From Tridacna crocea (Eukaryota; Mollusca; Bivalvia; Cardiida; Cardiidae): a DNA stretch of 64,000 nt. Below, piece after piece: positions 19,701 to 31,700 of this stretch; the stretch's first letter is position 1; every line of letters starts with the position of its first letter. Below the pieces are notes generated by a model, which worked only from the letters and a program-made list of their open reading frames with translations, was not told where the DNA came from and made no database searches. Both the position numbers and the translations under genes were made by a program. The stretch is from NCBI GenBank assembly GCA_943736015.1, contig OX031059.1, forward strand, positions 22,190,501 to 22,254,500. Direction: 5' to 3'.

Positions 19701-22700
19701 GGGTGACAAAAACCAGTTTGAAAGCAGAATGTCCTACTTATTTGTTCATCAATTTTTTCAAGTTTTATATCCATAATGTTAAAATTTTAAAATCTGAGAA
19801 AACTGATTGAGTATGCAGATAAAACATACCTTTTTATTGGATGCTCTCTGAACAACATCAATTTTGATTGGCTCAAGAGCTCCTTTCTGTAATACTGCTT
19901 CTTGACCATGAAACTTTATTTCAAATACTGGAGACATTTTCTTCAATAATCTGTAGGGATAAAGAATAAAAATGAGCCAGTTACAATGGGTCAATATCCA
20001 AAGTAGAAAAACCTGTCTTTTATAGCCTCAGTTTTTAACTACAATAGCAAAGCACTGACAAATACGTGAGTCTGTTTTTTCTACAAGGAAAAAAACACTT
20101 GTCTATAGGCTACAGAAAATCTCACCTTTTTCAGACTGAAGATATTTACCTCTTAACCAGAATTTTGACATGTCCAAATCCAGAGTATTTGGAGCCAGAA
20201 AAGTGAATATGATTCAAACTGTTGAACTTGTCATTGAAAAAGGGTAGAAAACATAGAACGTGAGAAAAATCTGGTTACTAATATTTTCTTTTTTTTTACA
20301 CTAAATACAAAGCCTCTTTCTATCATTAACACAATGAAGCTGTAACAAAACAGCATAGAAATAAACAAGAAAAAACACTCAGTATCAGCCTATACTGAAT
20401 TTGTCATAATATTTTAACCCTTTACCAAACCATCCCTATTTTTACGACCCTGAGATTGAAGACTTTTGAAAACATTGTGGGAAAAGGACAAAATGCAGGT
20501 AACATTTTCTCCTTTTCTCACAATGTTTTCCACCCTGTTTGAAACAAGTTTCAATTTTTGAGTTATGTTTATTTTGTCGTCTGTGACTGCTTTCAATTTG
20601 GACCAGTCCAAAATTTTGTAGCTTGGTAAAGAGTTAAAAAGAGTCTGCTGAAGGCACATCAAAATACACACATAATAATGAACTTAATGAAGCTGTCATG
20701 AAAATAGAGTCAATTTTACATTGGCCAAAATACTTCTGATGGAGTCTGCTTAAGAGGTATCAAAATCCATGCAAATGAAGTCCTATGTTGCTGTGTAAAA
20801 CTCTATACCTTGAAAACAAGTCATCCCACTTGAGTGTTGATCTATCCCCTTCATCTTTAAACAGTACCATCTCTCCTAAACCTGGATCTAGGACCACTTC
20901 ACTGGGAAATACAAAAAAAAAAATCCAATTAACCATTTACTAAACGAAATACTAGTAATCCTCTGTTTAAATGACTGTGAAACAGGGCTTTGGGAAAAAG
21001 AAAAGAAAAAAGCAAGTGCTAGTAACAAGCATTTTCTCCAGTTCCCACAAGGTTTCTACCTTTCAGGTAAAAAAAAAAAACAACAATATCATTTGAATCA
21101 CGTTTACTTTGCTGTTTGCAAATCTTTTTTACAATATGGACAACTTCAAATTTTTTGTTGTTTGGTAAAGATTTATTTGATTCATTACAAAAAAAACTTT
21201 TAAGTATTTTACCTAATATGTTGTAAAGGACTTCTGAAATTATTGCATCAAATCAATAATGTATCTTCAATGAACTAATTCTTCCAGATCTAATGATTTT
21301 AGACTGTTTCCATTGATCTACTTTCTCAATATTGTGAAAGTCTATACAAGCTACTTTTAGGTGTACCATATTTATGACTTACAACTGTGGAAAAAAATTA
21401 AAAAATATATATTACTTATATATTGTTTGTAACAAATGTAACAAACATCTGTTTCTTCCCAATATTTTCATTTTCCCTATCTTTCGCAGGGGGGTAAAAT
21501 GTCTACAGGTAAATTAACAAAAAATCTGCCTCCAACGTATACCTTTTATTTGTTTCACTTTGCAAATTGTTGTTTCTGACATATTCTGTGATCATCTTCC
21601 TCATTTCTTGACTACTTACTGCACTCTTTTTGCTGAAAATGTACCAAAAAAGCTTTAAAAACATTGTGGAAACAAAAGCTTTGGAAAACAGCACATAATA
21701 TATGTCCGCAGGGGCTAACCAGTGAAATGACTTAAAAATCGAGATCGCCAAATTTTTAGTCATATGCACAACTAGACAACAAAGAGATTCTTGTGGTAAC
21801 ATTGAACTTATTCGAAAGGAAATTGTAGGAGGTGCACACACAAAGAATTGCTAACAGACGGACCAACGGACCGACAGACGACCAAGGCTATGACATAATA
21901 CAACCCTCAGGTTGTATAAAAGAACTTGATAACAAGAACAATTCTGCTAGACTAGAATTATTTGAAATCCATGATTTAATAAAGAAGTAATTGTTTAATC
22001 AACACTTTTTCAAGACTGACCATGATACTAGAGCTATCTGTAAAAGTAGTTCACTTAAGACTTCTACTCATCAAGAAGGACATTTGTTCCAACAAACTTA
22101 TTTCAACATCAATCTTTAATTATAGAAGCTATGTTTGAACAGTTTACTTAAGAAGCATATACACACACATGTGAACACACATGTGCATGAACTAAAGCAT
22201 ACAATCCCTGTATTATATGACCTTGAGACAACATTGTAGCAAAAAGAGAAAATGCTACTAACCAACACTTTTTCCTTTCCCACAGTATTTTCTACCCTGC
22301 TGGAAACAAATATCAATTTTCAGTTTTGTCGCTGCAAAAGGAGCACAACTATGTCGAAATAGTTCATATTTAAATGCTCTTGTTGGGTAAATTTCCCTTC
22401 TAAAGTAAATACCTTTGAAATGACATAATCACGAGAAAATGTCAAAGTTTCCCCAAAACAACAAGGCAACTATAGACGTCAAAAGAACTATGACAGCACC
22501 CCTCTTTTTCTCCCAATAAAGCCAAACTAAGAATTACCTTAAACCAAATTCCTTGAAAAGAGGTAACACTCCTGCAGTGATGGCAAATTTCTCTGTAATA
22601 ACGGGGGGAGTGAACTCCTGTTCAAGTGTGGCCATCTTGTCAGGTATATTTGGTTCTGGGGCTTCAAATCCTCTTAACCTGAATGTTTACAATCATACAA

Positions 22701-25700
22701 TAGTACATGCAGTAATATTATGAAATCTTTACCATACATCAATATTTAGTCTCATCAATCATTAAAGCAGACCATACTGTCTGAATCAGTATATGTTGGT
22801 TTCATTAGGCTTCATGCAAAGTTCCCCTTACCTTTTATCATACAAGCCTGACTGAGTTGCAACAACTCTGGCTAAGAACATGAAAACACTGCAGGGCAGA
22901 GAGTAAATTCTGAGAATTTGCTCCTTTTCAACAATATTTTCAAAAGCTGTCTTCCTCATTCTTGTAAAAATACAAAATCTGCTGAAGAAAAGTAATTCTA
23001 AAGGCCACAAAATAACATAATTATGTGACAATTTCGGTCAAGTGAAGAAAAATCTCTTCTAGGTATTGAAAATAGTTTAGATTAAAAATTCTGAACAAAG
23101 TGATATTCTAGGTGTAAGATCAACTTATACACTCTGTGCAAACTGATCTTCATCTACACCATCCATAAAAGCAACTCTAATGAAAGTCTGTTACACCCTT
23201 TTCCATACAATGAAATTTTAGACTCAAACAAACTGAAAGTATATGCAGTCAGCAAATATATTCCATTCAAGCTGATTACCACAGCTTCTATCTTTTTGCC
23301 TTTTTTTCAAATTGTTCTCAGAAGTCTTCCTCTCCCGTGTCCTTAAAACACTGGGTTGCAATGTAAAGATTTTAGAATTAATACCTAAAACAGTCAAAAC
23401 AGAGCTTTGAGAATCTTGATAAATGTTAACCAAACTTCTTTAGCTCTTTACCACACAATTCCGACTTTTAACGACCCTGAGGAAGAAGACCTTTGAAAAC
23501 ATTGTGGGAAAAGGAGAAAATGCTGGTGACCAGCATTTTCTCCTTTTTCCACAATGTTTTCTACCCTTCCCAAATCAAATTTCCAATGTTGGTTCACATT
23601 TAAGTTGATGTCTGCAAATGCTTTCAATTTGGACTAGTTCAAAATATTTTTGTGAGGTGATGGGCTAATATATTCATTTTCTACAAAAAGGAAGTTTGGA
23701 TATTTCTTTTAGAAGATTTATAGTTCAGCATAACATGAAATCAAACCTACAGATCATGAGATTTATCAACTTCAGAAATGCCATCAACTCCTTTTGAAAT
23801 TTCTGTAAGTTTTATGATACCAAGTTTCTCTTGCTTCTGAAGAAATTTGGACAACTGAAATAAACAAAAGAATTACTAATCTAGCAAAGTCTCAGAAAAA
23901 ATGATAAACCTAATTATAAAATGATGACAAAAAACCGTCTGTTACCTATGCAATTTGTGAAATCTTCAAAACAATGAATTATTGAATAGCTTAATTAAAG
24001 ACATCTTTGAGGCTGGATAAATGAATGCAAATGGTGCAATTACGTGCAGTGGGAATATATACTCCATCTGAATAAAAACACAATACAAATTCCCAAACTG
24101 AAATGAACCCTGCTCCGAAGCCTACACAGCAGATTCATTGTTTGATAAACGGATAACTCTCCAATTCAAGAATTTACCTGGACTTTCTCATATGTGGGTA
24201 TGACACCCTCTTCCAATGAATCTAGTCTATAGAAGACAAACACAAACATTTTGGGAAAATATTAAGAAAATCTGGGAGCTTCAAATTAAAATTAACTGTT
24301 GTGAAGGGAAAACCTTGTCACAGAAAAAAAAGCTTACCTTCTTGAATGTTGATTTCTTGATATCTAAGTGTTTTCCTTCAGGGCTGTAAAAGATATGTTA
24401 TGATCTGAGAAAAAAAGGCTTAATTAACTCTTTACCACATGAAAGAATTTTAGACTTGTCCAAATTCAAAGTATTTGCAGATGACAATTTAGATTGGGAT
24501 CAAAATGATAGACCTTGTCTTTGATAAGATAGAAAGCAATGTTGGGAAAGGAGAAAATGCTGGTTAACCAGCATTTTCTCCTTTTCCCACAATGTTTTCA
24601 AAAAGCCTCTTTCGGGGGGTCATTAAAAATCAAGATTGTGTGGTAATGAGTTAATCTGCAAAAAGTACCATCCCACGTCAGCCTGCACATTCGGTGGAGG
24701 CTGACCTAGGTGGAAACATTTTTATATTGGTCACTTTTCTGCATTTCTAAGAACCAATCTATCTTACTATTCACTTATTAGACAAAATTCATGATATAAA
24801 CTATAATTATGAGATGTCTAAAGTGGTCAGTGTTGATCTTGATCAGACTGAAAAAAAAAAAAACATGCAGTCTGATCTCTTATCTATTTATGTCCACTGT
24901 ATACATTATGACAAAACTGCCTTTCAATATTTTACTGAAATAAACATGTTTTGAAAAAAATTAAACTTAACACCTACCAAAATTTGGTCATATGAGCTTT
25001 ATAGAATGTTCCAGTTGGTATGGGCAAATCCCCTTTCTTTACAGAATTTTTCAGTGCACATAGAAAACAGAATTGAAACATCTCATCCATCTCCTCTGAA
25101 ATAAGAGATTTTCTTAAAGCCTGTACCAAAAACTTCAGAGTGTTAATGACCCTATGGAGAAAGACTTTTGTAATATTGCGAGAAAAGGAGAGAATTCTGG
25201 TAACCAGCATTGTTTCCATTTCCCACAATGTTTTCTACCTTATTATAAACAAATTCCATCTTTGAAGCAATATTTAAATGGTGTTCTGTACATAATTTCA
25301 ATTCTAGCCAGTGCTAATTTCTGTTGTCTCGCAAAGATTAAAAATGTTTTTCACATCTTACTTCCTGCACACAAAAAATACAAGTCTTACTGTAGACCAC
25401 TTTTGAAAACATTATGACAGAAGGATAAAAACATGAAGTGCAGTCTGATCTTAGGTCTATACTGTCTGCTTTTTGTGGAAAAGTCTGCAAAAGAGCAGCA
25501 GTTTTTTTCTCTTACTGAAAATTCTGTTTAAGTCATTTAGTTCTCTACAAATTAAAGGCGTACACATTTCCCTCTCCAAAATGTTTTTGTTTAAATAAAT
25601 AAAACACTAAATTATCTTGATAACACATATCTTACACGTTCAAACCTTAAATAATCTTGATAACATATATTTTACACAGTCAAACCTTAAATTATATTGT

Positions 25701-28700
25701 TGTTAAATGTTGTACACAAACAACCCTAACTTGACTCGTTACCACACAATCCCGACTTTTAATGCCCCCTGGAAAGAAAACCTTTGAAAACATTATGTGA
25801 AAAGGAGAAAATGCTGGTGACTAGCATTTTCTTCTTTTCCCACAGTATTTTCTATTCTATCAAAGAAAAATTCCATCTTTTTAGCTTTGGTTAAGTTGTT
25901 GTTGCAAATGCTTTTAATTTAGACAAATCTATTATTTGCTTGTGTGGTAAAGAATTAAATGCCTTTGAAGCTGTCTGATGAAAACTGTTTCTGAAACAAA
26001 TCTGCCAGGAACATAATCTTACTGTCAACATGGTTACCTGGAGACAGGGCGGTCTGTAGCTCCATGTTCTCCGACTGTGTTCCTTCTCTCTGAGATTCTT
26101 CTCCGTCTGTTTGGTGTATTTCTATCTGAGCAAGAGATAAGAAAGTAATGTTTAGCATTCATTTGACTGAAAGTAACAAGATATTGCATATTCAACTAAT
26201 TGAAAAACAGCAACATATTGGGTATTCATCTGGATAACAAAAACAACATGTTAAATATTAACCCTTTACCACACTATGTTGACTTTTGATGCACCTGGAA
26301 AAGAAGCCAAGCCTTTTGAAAACATGGTGGGAAAAGAAGAAAATGCTGGTAACCAGCATTTTCTCCTTTTCCCACAATGTTTCCAACCCTGGTAAAGAAA
26401 ATTTGCGCCTTTCAAGCCGCATTGAAATTATCGTCTGCAAATGATTTCAATTTGGACAAGGCTAAAATTTTCCCAAGTGGTAAAGGGTTAGCCTCAGTAA
26501 AAAGCAAATAATGAATTTAAAATATAATTTTATCCACATGAATAAAGGCAAGTAATTTCAAGAAGTTATTCCAGTTTTCCTGATGCTTACCTTCTCTTTC
26601 AAACTAAGATTTTCAAAATCTTGTACATCTTCATCTCCCCCACAAGCTCCATTGGCCTCATTTTGCCCTTCATCACCATGGTAACTATTTTTCCGACCTT
26701 GACCTTCAAAGTCTTCTTCCGAGTCTTCATCTTTATTAGCTTCAGATTCACATGAACAATCATTAGCACCTTCAACATCATCATGAAGAACTTCCACTCC
26801 TTCTATATCTGTGTCATTCACAGCCAGTGTTTCATTTTCTTCATCTTCTTGATAATAAGTGTCATCTTCCACCTGGGGAGGCATGGATTTGTCTCCAAAA
26901 CACCTGTATATTAATTAACCCTTTACCAAACAATCCCTGGCTTTAAGGACCCTGAGCTTTTGAAAACATTGTGGGAAAAGGAGAAAATGCTGGTAACCAG
27001 CATTTTCTCCTTTTCCCACAATGTTTTCTACCTTGCTAGAAACAAATTTCAAATTTTGAATTACACTTATTTTGTCGTCTCCAAGTGCTTTCAATTTGGA
27101 CCTGTTTAAAATTTTGTCATTTGGTAAAGAGTTAGATAAACAAGTGTTTAGGATCATGAAATGAGATGTTTACTGAAAAACCCTTTGTTAATAAAAATAC
27201 CTGGGGTAAGAAAAGGCCTTTAGAAACATTGTGGACAAAGGAAAAAATGCTGGTTAGTGGTTACCTACAATGTTTTCTGAGCTGCGAAAATGAAAAAAAT
27301 GTTACCATGATGAACTTTACATCCCCAGCTCAAGTACACATAATTTTTCTACAGAAAAAATATTCAGAATGAGAAACAGACAACACAAAAGTATTAGCTG
27401 AGTGAGGTTTAAGTTAATTACAATTCATACATCCTAACCACTGACCCATTCAATATCCTTTGACAAAATACTTACCATAGCTCATCCCCAAGATAATGTA
27501 TGGAATGGATGCCTTTTCCCTTCATGCCAGAATCAAAGAAATCACTACCCGACATCAGCGTGTATCCAACAGCAACTGGACATCTACACGGCAAAAAAGA
27601 AATTTATGTTAACATCACATATTTACTTCCCGTGCATTTGTATCAAGGAATTCACACCTACAAGTTTACCTTACACTGGTGTTTTCCAAGACCCTGGGAA
27701 GATGTTTTTCAAAACACTGCATGTCAATCCGATGTTTTTTTTTCTCTAACGAAGGCCAAAGTCTAAAAGGGTCTGTAAATGGATAACTTTTCCTTTTCAC
27801 AAACGAATAAATGTTGAGTTTTCATCAAATGGCTTGGAACATCCAAAAAGGGACATTAGGACATTTGCATAAAATGTCATCCAGGATCAGCCTGCACAAT
27901 CCATGCAGGCTAATCCAAGTGGAACTATACAACTACATCAGATTTTGTGCTACAGTAGACATGCACTAAACAGAATATTACATATAACAGAAAGAACTGT
28001 TTCAGATTAGCCTGTGCAGATGGCACTTTACCCTAATGTCCAAATGTCCCTTTTCACATGTTGCATGCCATATGGAACATGCATTTGGATATTTGCATAA
28101 AGTGTTGTCTAGGAACAGCCTGCACAGTCTGTGCAGGCTAATCCAAGACAACGCTTTCTGTTCTTATGTAATTTTCTGTTTTACGCAAGTCTACTGTAGC
28201 ACAAAATCTAACGTAGTCCCAAAGTGCTGTCTCGGATCAGCCTGCGCAGAGAGCCCAGGCTGATCTGAAACAACACTTTACGCAAATGTCTGAATGCCCC
28301 TTTTTGCAAGTTGCAAGCCATATATCATATGCCTTGGTAAATTTATTTGATCCAGGAAGCCATATCAAGAAAGGTTGCGGGCAAAAGTGGTGTTTTGACA
28401 GAATGTCACCTTCACACATAAAAGATTTATAAATCCTGTGATATGGAGGGTCAACATTTGGTCTACCATTTTCTACATTGGTGACATTTTCTACCCTTAG
28501 ACTCTCCATATAATGAAAGCATTTGCAGGAAAAGCAACTAAAGTGATTCATATCAAAAAACTTTTGCTTAACTCATTACCAAAAGACAAAATTTTAGATT
28601 GGTCCAAATCGAAAGCATTTGCAGACGCAAAAATTAAAGTGACTGAACATTGGAAATTTGTTTTGTGAAGGGTAGAAAACATTTTGGGAAAAGGAGAAAA

Positions 28701-31700
28701 TGCCGGTTACCAGCATTTTCTCCTTTTCCCACTGTGTTTTCAAAAGGCTTCTCTCTCAGGGTCGTAAAAAGTCAGCATTGTGTGGTAAAGAGTTAAGAGG
28801 AAAAAAATATTGTGGAAAAAGAAGAAAATGCTGATTACTGGCATTTTATCTTTTCCCCATAATCTTTCAAAAAGCTTCCTCTAAAATCTTGTTGAAACAC
28901 TACATTGTTTGGTATAAGTTTCTTTTCAACAAGATGAGGGTAAATTCACAAACCTGTTTCCAACTAAGTTCACAGAACAGAGCTGCCCTTTCTCTATATG
29001 TTTGAATGAATTTGGAGTCAGTTTGTCTTTTAGAACAACCCCAGGTAACATCAAATCTACAAAAGAAAAGGAACAAAACGTAACACAAGTACATGTACAT
29101 CTATAGTAAACCCTTTACCAACAAATTCCTGGTTTTTACACCCATAGGAAGAAGAAGACAGGGTAAAGAGTTAATTCTTTACCAAAGGCCAAAATTTTAG
29201 ACTCATCGAAATTTAAAACATAAATTATGAAGATGACAAAATAAATGTGACAGTAAAATTGAAATTGGATTTTGGACGGGTAGAAAATATGGTGGGAACA
29301 GGGGATAACAACTTTTTTCTGTTTTTCCACAATGTTTTCCGTAGGATTTTCTGAGATTATTTTTCTTTAGAGCAGTTAAAACTTGGAGATATTATGTAAT
29401 TGCTGACCAAGAAAAAGGATAATTAAAGTTTTGGCTCAAAAATAAATCAATTCTCACCTGCTCCTTCGGTCATTTTCTTGAACACAGGAGGCCATGTTGT
29501 AAATCTGGCAACCAAGTCAGGGAACTTCCACAATAAATAGACTACATAGAAGAAAGCGTAGTTGGCAATGAAACAATTTAGCAATAAGAAGTGAAATATT
29601 CTCCATTCTAGGCAAACTGTATTTAATTCATTATGCCTAACAAAGAGCACAGTCAGCAGGATGGCTTGTAATCTGGGAGGTTGAATTCTCCTCCCTGCGA
29701 AATTCGTTCCAAGGATTATTGAAATTTATGGTCAAAGGATGGGTAAGTTTTCTAGTTTACATGGGAATGCAGCTAGTGCCTTGGAAAAATATCATGCAAA
29801 GTACCTGCAGACATTATTTAAAACCAAACACAGGATTTACTCTGGAAATCTTAGACAGCATCACCTCTTTTTCGTTTTATTTCTTCAGGATCTTAACCCA
29901 TTACCCACACAATCCCCACTTTTGATGACCCCGAGAAAGAAGCCTTTAGAAAACATTGTGAGAAAATGCTGGTAACCATTTTTCTCCTTTTCCCACAATG
30001 TTTTCTACCCTTCTTGAAACAAGTTTCATATTTTCAGTCATTTTTATTTTGTCTTCTGCAAAATTTAATGGACAAGCCTAAAATATTATCGTTTGGCAAT
30101 GGGTTAATTTTAATGCATTGTGATATAAATCTATTTTCAAAATGGTTTTTCCATGGTAGTTCTTGGCATATTTGTATCAGGAGATAAACCCAATCACAGC
30201 TAGCTACAGTCAACATAGAGAGCCTTTGTGAGAGTGTAAATTAACCTTTTACCACGTGGAAAAATGTTAGACCAATCCAAATTGAAACCACCTGCAGATG
30301 GCAATTTCATAGTGCCTCAAAATGACGCAATTTGTCTTTGATCGTGTAGAACTTTGTGGGAAAAAGGGAAAATGCTGGCTGCAAACATTTTCTCCTTTTC
30401 CCACAATGTTTTCAAAAGGCTTCTACCCCAGGATCATTTAAAGTCATAGTTGTGTGATAAAGGATTAAGGCCAGTCTTCAAGCATGATCTTGGCTCTATG
30501 CTGTGAGTGTCCAATGTTTCTGAGATACCATTGCAATAACAACTTAAATATATGCAAGTTAGGTCTTCCCAGCTCAACAAAAAGTAATTTAACCCTTTAC
30601 CACACAAGAAAATTTTAGACTGATCCAAGTTGAAAGCATTTGCAGACAACATAATAAAGATGACTGAAAAATTGAAATTTGGTCGGGGAAGGGTAGAAAA
30701 CAGCATTTTCTCCTTTTCTCACAGTGTTTTCAAAAGGCTTCTTTTTCAGGGGCGTCAAAAGTAGGGATTGTGTGTTAATGAGTTAAAGATCTGTCATTGC
30801 AAGCGGTATGACATGAAAACATTATGGACAATGGGGAAAATGCTGATTACCAGCATTCTCCTTTTCATTTGATGATTTCAGAAGCTTCTTTGCAAAGGCT
30901 GTTAAATTACATGTTGTCTAGCTGAAAAGTTAAAGATCAATGTAAATGATAATCTGTTTTACTGCAAACAAAGAGGAATACTGAACCTGTTGGATAGATT
31001 ACTTTCTCTTTGTCAATTTCAAACAGTAATGGAACCTTGTTCACACAGTATAGGAACACATTGTCACCAGCAAAAGTGTGAATTTTAGCCACCAGAACTT
31101 CTTTGTTTGGTATCAGATCAGCAGCTGTTTCTGTATCCATTCCTTCAAATGATTTCAGAATTTCAGCTCTCAGTTTCTTCCTTTAATACATAAATTAGAA
31201 AACAGAAGTCATTCATACATAATTAAAGTCATGTGATTAGCTTGCAGTGTTCTTGTAGTTGAGCAATGAATTCTGCCATGATAATGATTCTTAAACCTTT
31301 TCCCTATCAATTGGAAACTAGAAGGCCCTGAAGGGCCTGAATATGCTCTTCTGGCAGAGAGTTTGCTTTTAAATGAAGCATACATAGGAATTCATTACGC
31401 AAAAAGACAAAAAAGTTGACATTTTCAACTCAAAATGGCTACTTTTCCATTACTGTTTGTTGAATTTTTTCAAACAGAAAAGGGTTAAAAAGCTATTGAT
31501 GGGATAAACAAGCTGAAAAATTCATAAAAATCTGATCACAAATAAATACTTTATCATGTAAACAGGTAATAAAATTGTTCAATTTGAAATGGCTACTTTT
31601 CCCATACTGTTTGTCGGATTTTTTTCAAAATCGATAGGTTTAAAGCTATTGATGAGATAAACAAACTGTGTAAGTTTCACAGAAATCTGACCAAAAATGG

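Noticed and set aside
25095..25125. Upstream acceptor for EIF2D exon 8 (TTGGTACAG) extending it by ALRKSLIS
   Set aside because: It would break the phase with exon 7. The downstream TTATTTCAG restores the conserved EEMDEMF reading.
26599..26784. Lys/Met-rich minus frame overlapping EIF2D exon 6
   Set aside because: Out-of-frame shadow of the acidic exon.
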